Shown one piece after another: positions 59,399-64,000 of a stretch of DNA of 64,000 bases. Numbering within the stretch: the stretch's first letter is position 1; each line of letters starts with the position of its first letter. Under the pieces are notes generated by a model. That model ran no database searches. It worked only from the letters and a program-made list of their open reading frames with translations, and was not told where the DNA came from. The DNA is taken from NCBI RefSeq assembly GCF_016802725.1, contig NC_052667.1, positions 1,144,501-1,208,500 on the forward strand, read 5' to 3'. Position numbers and translations under genes: made by a program. Source of the DNA: Solenopsis invicta (lineage: Eukaryota; Arthropoda; Insecta; Hymenoptera; Formicidae).

Positions 59399-62273
59399 AT
59401 GTCTGGAAGCAATGATAGCTTTAACAATAATACCTGCGTGGTGTGCTACAAGAATGTCGACATCTACAGTATCGGCATGTGTGAACATCCCGTATGTTAT
59501 GAATGCAGCACCCGGATGAGGGTACTCTGCCGTCAGAACGAATGTCCCATCTGCCGCCAGGATCTGCCAAAAGTTGTGTTCACGCGAGAAATCAAGCCTT
59601 TCCACAGCTTGACCAAAACCAACCTGCTGGACACCCGTTACGACATCTATTTCAGTAGCCTTGATATTCAGGAAAAGTTCACCGAATTGTTAGCCAACAC
59701 CTGCTCGATATGTAAAGAGAAGATGGTATTTAGCAGTTTCAATAGTTTAAAAGAGCATATGCGACAACGACATGAGCTGCATTATTGTGACCTATGTGTA
59801 GAGAATTTAAAGGTAGGAGTTTGAACATGTAATTGCTCTCAATCGACAAATGTATTTAATATCTATTAATTTATCCTTTATTTTTCAACAGATATTTTCG
59901 CATGAAAGACGTTGTTACACGAGATCGAGTCTAGCCACGCATCGGAGAAAAGGTGACGTCGATGATAAGAGCCATAAGGGTCATCCACTCTGTGAGTTTT
60001 GCGATCAGCGATATATGGACAATGATGAGCTCTATCGACATTTGAGACGCGACCACTTATACTGTCATTTTTGCGACGCGGACGGTCTTCATCAGTATTA
60101 TAGCTCCTATGATTATCTCAGAGAGCATTTTCGACGGGAACACTATCTCTGCGAAGAGGGGGTGTGTGCGGAGGAAAAATTTACGAGTGTTTTTCGAACT
60201 GATATAGATCTCAAGGCGCACAAAGCCAGCGTTCATGGCAAGCAGTTGAGTAAGCAGGCCGCCAAGCAGGCGAGAACGTTAGAACTGGAGTTTACCCTGA
60301 CGCCACGCGGAGAGAATCGGATGAACAGAAAGGGTATGCCGGGACCGTCCACGTCGAGGAGCACGAGGGAACCTTACAGGGACAATGGCAGAGATTACGG
60401 TTCCAGGGATTATCCAGGTTCGATACCTGGTGGGTCTAGTTCGTTCGCGTCCAACAATGAGCCTACCTTTACGAGACAACCGTCCGTCGATGTGCAAAGC
60501 ACAGACGAATTTCCCACGTTAGGTGGTAGTGCCGCTCTCGTACCCACCTTGCCTCAGCCCAAAAGTAGAGGGAACGTAACCATTCGCAGCACCTTACGAA
60601 ATCAACCGCTCGCAGTAACGGACGAGAATTTCCCAGCATTGGGTCCAGATTTAGCTGGCCCAAGTATATCGAAAACGGTGAATTTTAGCGTTTCCAGCAG
60701 TAGCAATACCACGGGATCCGGCGGCCTAGCGGCGCAGTGTCAGAAAGGTTCCTCGTCGTCGAACGTTTCCATTCAAGTGAATCACGAACCCAACGGCACC
60801 GTCACTACCAGAGTATCCGGACCCAACATTAGAATACGTCCCGCGTTGTCGATAGATTCCGATTTTCCTGCCTTGGGTAGCTCCGAACCGTCTACCAGTA
60901 CTGCCAATTCGACTCAGTGGAAGGAAGTTTTGCAATGGACCTGCTCAAAATCAGCGCCGGCGAACACGTCCAAGTCTAAAAAAGTCGCGCCACCGCCCTC
61001 GATATCATCGGCGCCACCCATTCGATCTGGCGAGGACTTTCCAAGTCTGTCCAAGTCATCCAAGTCGAAGAAGCAATCGGTAATCACAGTGGTACCATCG
61101 TGGGGACAAAACTCGCAGAATACTAACAATGCCCAAAGTTCCGGTACTAGCAACAACATAAAAACAACGACAGATCAGACGAAGAGTAAGACGAAGAAGA
61201 AAAAAGCGAAACAAGCTTCGAGTGGTAATAGTTCAAGTGGTAATGAATCTAGCAGCTCCAAATCCAATATAAATACTGTTGTAGCGAAGGACATCGAATT
61301 GGCGCATACTAATAATTCGAATAACTCTTGCATTGCTTCCAAGGAGAATTCGCAATTTACGTATAATACCATCGATGCGATTGGCGATAATAGCACGTTT
61401 AAGAATTCGAGCGTACAGAATTCTAAGGAATCGGAACACACGAGCAAAAAGGATAAACGAAAAAACAAGAACAACGCGAACGGAAGTTCGGGAATCGCGA
61501 CTGTTATAAATACGGAATCCGTAAGTGGAAGCAATGGTTCTTCAAATGGAGAAAAACAGAGAATGCGCAGCGAGTTGAAGATAGACAGTCTAAACACAAC
61601 CAACAATAATATCCATCGGACAGAAGACTTTCCTGCTTTAGGTAGCACCAGCAGTAGACCGCCAGGCTTCACGAATCCGCCACCCGGTTTTGCTTCGCCG
61701 ACTTTACCACCGCCCGGTTTTTCCATCAAGTACAATAGCCTCGATGGACTGCACGGTGGTAACGGCTTGACATTCACAAACAGTTCCGGCGAGAGTTACT
61801 CCATTTTACCGGACAATAGCAGCAAGCATGCGACTCATGCCTACGTGTCACCACCCGATTTTCAAAAACGAAACACATGTCTGGTAGCAAAGCTCAACGC
61901 GGTCCTCGTGGACCAGGATAAGATTGAGGAATTCCGTTATGTGAGCGGCCTCTTTCGCGGTGGTACCTGCGACGCCCAGGAGTATTACACGCACTGTTGC
62001 GAAGTAATGGGCGCCAACGCCTTTGAGACAGTGTTCCCCGAGCTTCTGGTACTGTTGCCGGATATCGCGAAGCAACAGGAGCTGTTTAAAGTGCACAGGA
62101 GGGAAGCGGGTGGAAAAGCAAAGGGACTAGAGATATGCGCTACATGCGGTCAGGTTCTTAAGAACGGCTTGGATTTTAAAACGCATATGTCCAGTCATAC
62201 ACTTGAGAACCACTTCCCGGCGCTGGGTAAGAGTAATGCGCCGCCACCGAAGAACACGTGGGTACGTAAATGA
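59399..62273 (+). CDS. ZNF598: E3 ubiquitin-protein ligase ZNF598 (ribosome-collision sensor), 931 aa
   Basis: Two coding exons, 59399-59812 and 59892-62273, join in phase. ZNF598 (Hel2 in yeast) recognises collided ribosomes and ubiquitinates small-subunit proteins to start ribosome-associated quality control. The RING finger is at residues 13-52 (C13, C16, C28, H30, C33, C36, C49, C52). C2H2 zinc fingers follow (CSICKEKMVFSSFNSLKEHM, HYCDLCVENL, LCEFCDQRYMDNDELYRHLR, YCHFCDADG, YLREHFRREH). A long low-complexity region carries repeated FPALG-type motifs and three PPGF motifs, the class bound by the GYF domain of its partner GIGYF. The C-terminal domain (VSGLFRGGTCDAQEYYTHCC, LLVLLPDIAKQQELF) and a final CATCGQV finger complete it. 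Length matches the family. Confidence 0.96.
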
Positions 62274-62590
62274 GTCAATTATGTTCCCCCTCATCGATCA
62301 TCGTCGTGTTCGTGCTACTGGAATAAGGACAAGCCAACTACCCGCTTGTCCAGCTGCTGAAAATGGTTGTAAATATAACGCTCTTGTTTTTATATCATCA
62401 TACCAAGATTAAACTCTATTACGTGGCGTTATTCGTAAAACGAACGTAATATGTAATATTTATTCCAAGAGTCAATCGATCCTTAGTGTTAAAGATGAAA
62501 ATGTGCATAGAACTAGCGTTGACTATTCGCAATAGACTTAATAATTGTTGAGTGAATTGCGAAGTAATATTGATCGAAATTATAAAAAAA

Positions 62591-62593
<3 letters not shown>

Positions 62594-62636
<43 letters not shown>
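62594..62636. repeat. (AT)n microsatellite in the ZNF598 3' UTR
   Basis: About 20 AT units, some 320 bases past the ZNF598 stop. Confidence 0.9.
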
Positions 62637-62638
<2 letters not shown>

Positions 62639-62735
62639 TATCTTTGAGCTTTTACAGAGATGGTTGTATTAATGATGTAACGCTTCGAGACGCGCCACCA
62701 GCGTGACAAAGAAGAGATCAAATATTTTTTTGTAT

Positions 62736-62741
62736 AATAAA
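62736..62741 (+). terminator. Polyadenylation signal of ZNF598
   Basis: AATAAA about 460 bases past the stop. An earlier ATTAAA near 62408 is an alternative. Confidence 0.45.
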
Positions 62742-64000
62742 CTATAAAAAGTATATAAGATATTGAATGCAAAAAGAGTCTGTTATAAGTTATAAAAGAA
62801 CGTATGCGTTATATTATATACAGTAACGTCGAGCACTAGCGTTTCAACGATTACCTACTTTTACTGCTATATTTTAAGACCGTGTACCATGTACATAAAA
62901 GTCGTAAATAGAAGCGTTCCTTCGTATAATTTATTTGCTACACTTCTCTGAATAGAGATGGAATAGATTGCTGTGCTATATACGAAAAAGAATAACACCA
63001 TACTTTAACAAAATCGTTTGATACGTTATACATTATACAGTACTCGTAGCACCGTACTGTTTTGTACCATAACAGAGTTGTACATTTAGTTAACACGACA
63101 ATACATGATTTTGATGAGCGAGCAAACAAGTGCTATTCCTTTGCCTGGCTTCCTTCATTTTCTTTCTTTTGCTTTTTGTGCTATTCTTTGAACATTAATG
63201 AACACGTGTTTTTTGATTTCATAAGGTTGAAAAATTAACGTTTTATATTTTTTATATGTTTATTGTGACAATGATTTTTAAACATCCTTACAATTTGTTT
63301 ATTTTTATTAAAAAAGGAAATTTGTGGTTCATGAACCTTAGTTAAGTTTTATTTCCTTTCGCAATATTAAAGTTAATAATTGTTCATTTATCTGTAAGCC
63401 TTATGCAGCTAGCAATTACTTAATCCAAAAATTTACTTATATTTATTAAAAGAACAGGAAAGTGCAAATGACCTGTATATAACATCACATAATACATCGT
63501 TATTCTTCATGAATAGCACAAACGCTAGACCAAAATAAAAAATAAATTGTGATACCCAATGGTTTTTCTCATACGTGTAATAATACGTAAATAAATAAAT
63601 CTCTTTGACATAGTTAAATCAACTGGTTAAAACGATGTACTTTATCACTCGATCAAAAGGCAAAATTAGAATTCACTTGGCAAATGGTAGGTATGTATGA
63701 AAGAACTTAGTATTATGTACAACCTTTATATGTATATATATTCTTATAAATGATGCAAAGACCATCTATTACATTCCGATGCTCCTGTACTTCCTATGAA
63801 ACAAGTTTCTGAAGCACAGTTCATGCAAATGCGATTGCATGTACAGTGACAAAGATCACTCCTAATAACCTTAATTCATATTTTGTATAAATTTCTGTAA
63901 GCAATTGTGAACGCAGCGACTGTTAAACTGTACATGATAGACGTACATCGATACAATTTGACAAAGTTGGAAATTGTCGAGTGACTTTCCACCCGTCTAT
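62742..64000. other. AT-rich flank after ZNF598, no supported gene
   Basis: No long frame. A short cysteine-rich minus-strand frame at 63744-63875 is noted as an observation but not called. The rest is AT-rich with scattered AATAAA motifs. Confidence 0.5.

Noticed and set aside
59850..59891. Apparent upstream start of the second ZNF598 segment (MYLISINLSF and on)
   Set aside because: It is intron sequence: it precedes the CAACAG acceptor at 59891, and the first exon supplies the RING finger in phase.
1..64000. CRISPR arrays, rRNA or tRNA genes, bacterial operons, viral genes
   Set aside because: None are visible. The regular repeats are microsatellites or small inverted-repeat elements, and the only tRNA-like boxes are in the SINE-like segment.

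Overview
The window is nuclear DNA of an insect, most likely a hymenopteran and possibly an ant. The basis is AT-rich non-coding DNA mixed with CpG-rich blocks, short introns with GT-AG borders, arthropod-type proteins, many microsatellites and small inverted-repeat (MITE-like) elements. There are no bacterial operons, no CRISPR array, and no tRNA or rRNA gene that I can recognise.

Layout. 405-4457 (-) is one uninterrupted reading frame for a 1350-residue secreted, Ser/Thr/Pro-rich protein that I cannot name. 6761-6850 (+) is a possible signal-peptide exon, and 7480-7776 (+) encodes a 98-residue candidate secreted peptide precursor. 9148-11163 (+) is a CREG-type glycoprotein gene whose 5' exon I could not find; its last exon is present three times (one inverted and broken, two intact direct copies). 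GAR1 (12611-13791, +) and LARP7 (14066-17040, -) are convergent and complete. LARP7 and the replication gene GINS3/PSF3 (18825-19897, +) are divergent, separated by about 1.8 kb that holds a MITE and an array of CCAAT boxes.

From 22273 to at least 53097 (-) lies the nuclear receptor HNF4. I rebuilt seven coding exons with matching splice phases (475 residues). Its first intron is about 24 kb. Phase-compatible alternative first exons are proposed at 40832-40844 and 56869-56927, with a weaker one ending at 45206. ZNF598 (59399-62273, +), the E3 ligase that senses collided ribosomes, follows with two coding exons (931 residues). The last 1.2 kb has no gene I can support.

Taken together these are mostly housekeeping RNA, replication and translation-quality genes (GAR1, LARP7, GINS3, ZNF598) plus one metabolic transcription factor with a large regulatory intron. 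They do not form a pathway. The most unusual structure is the rearranged end of the CREG gene: the inverted exon copy and the first direct copy form an almost perfect palindrome that would bury one of two competing splice acceptors. All exon borders come from reading splice motifs and phases by eye, without transcripts or database searches.
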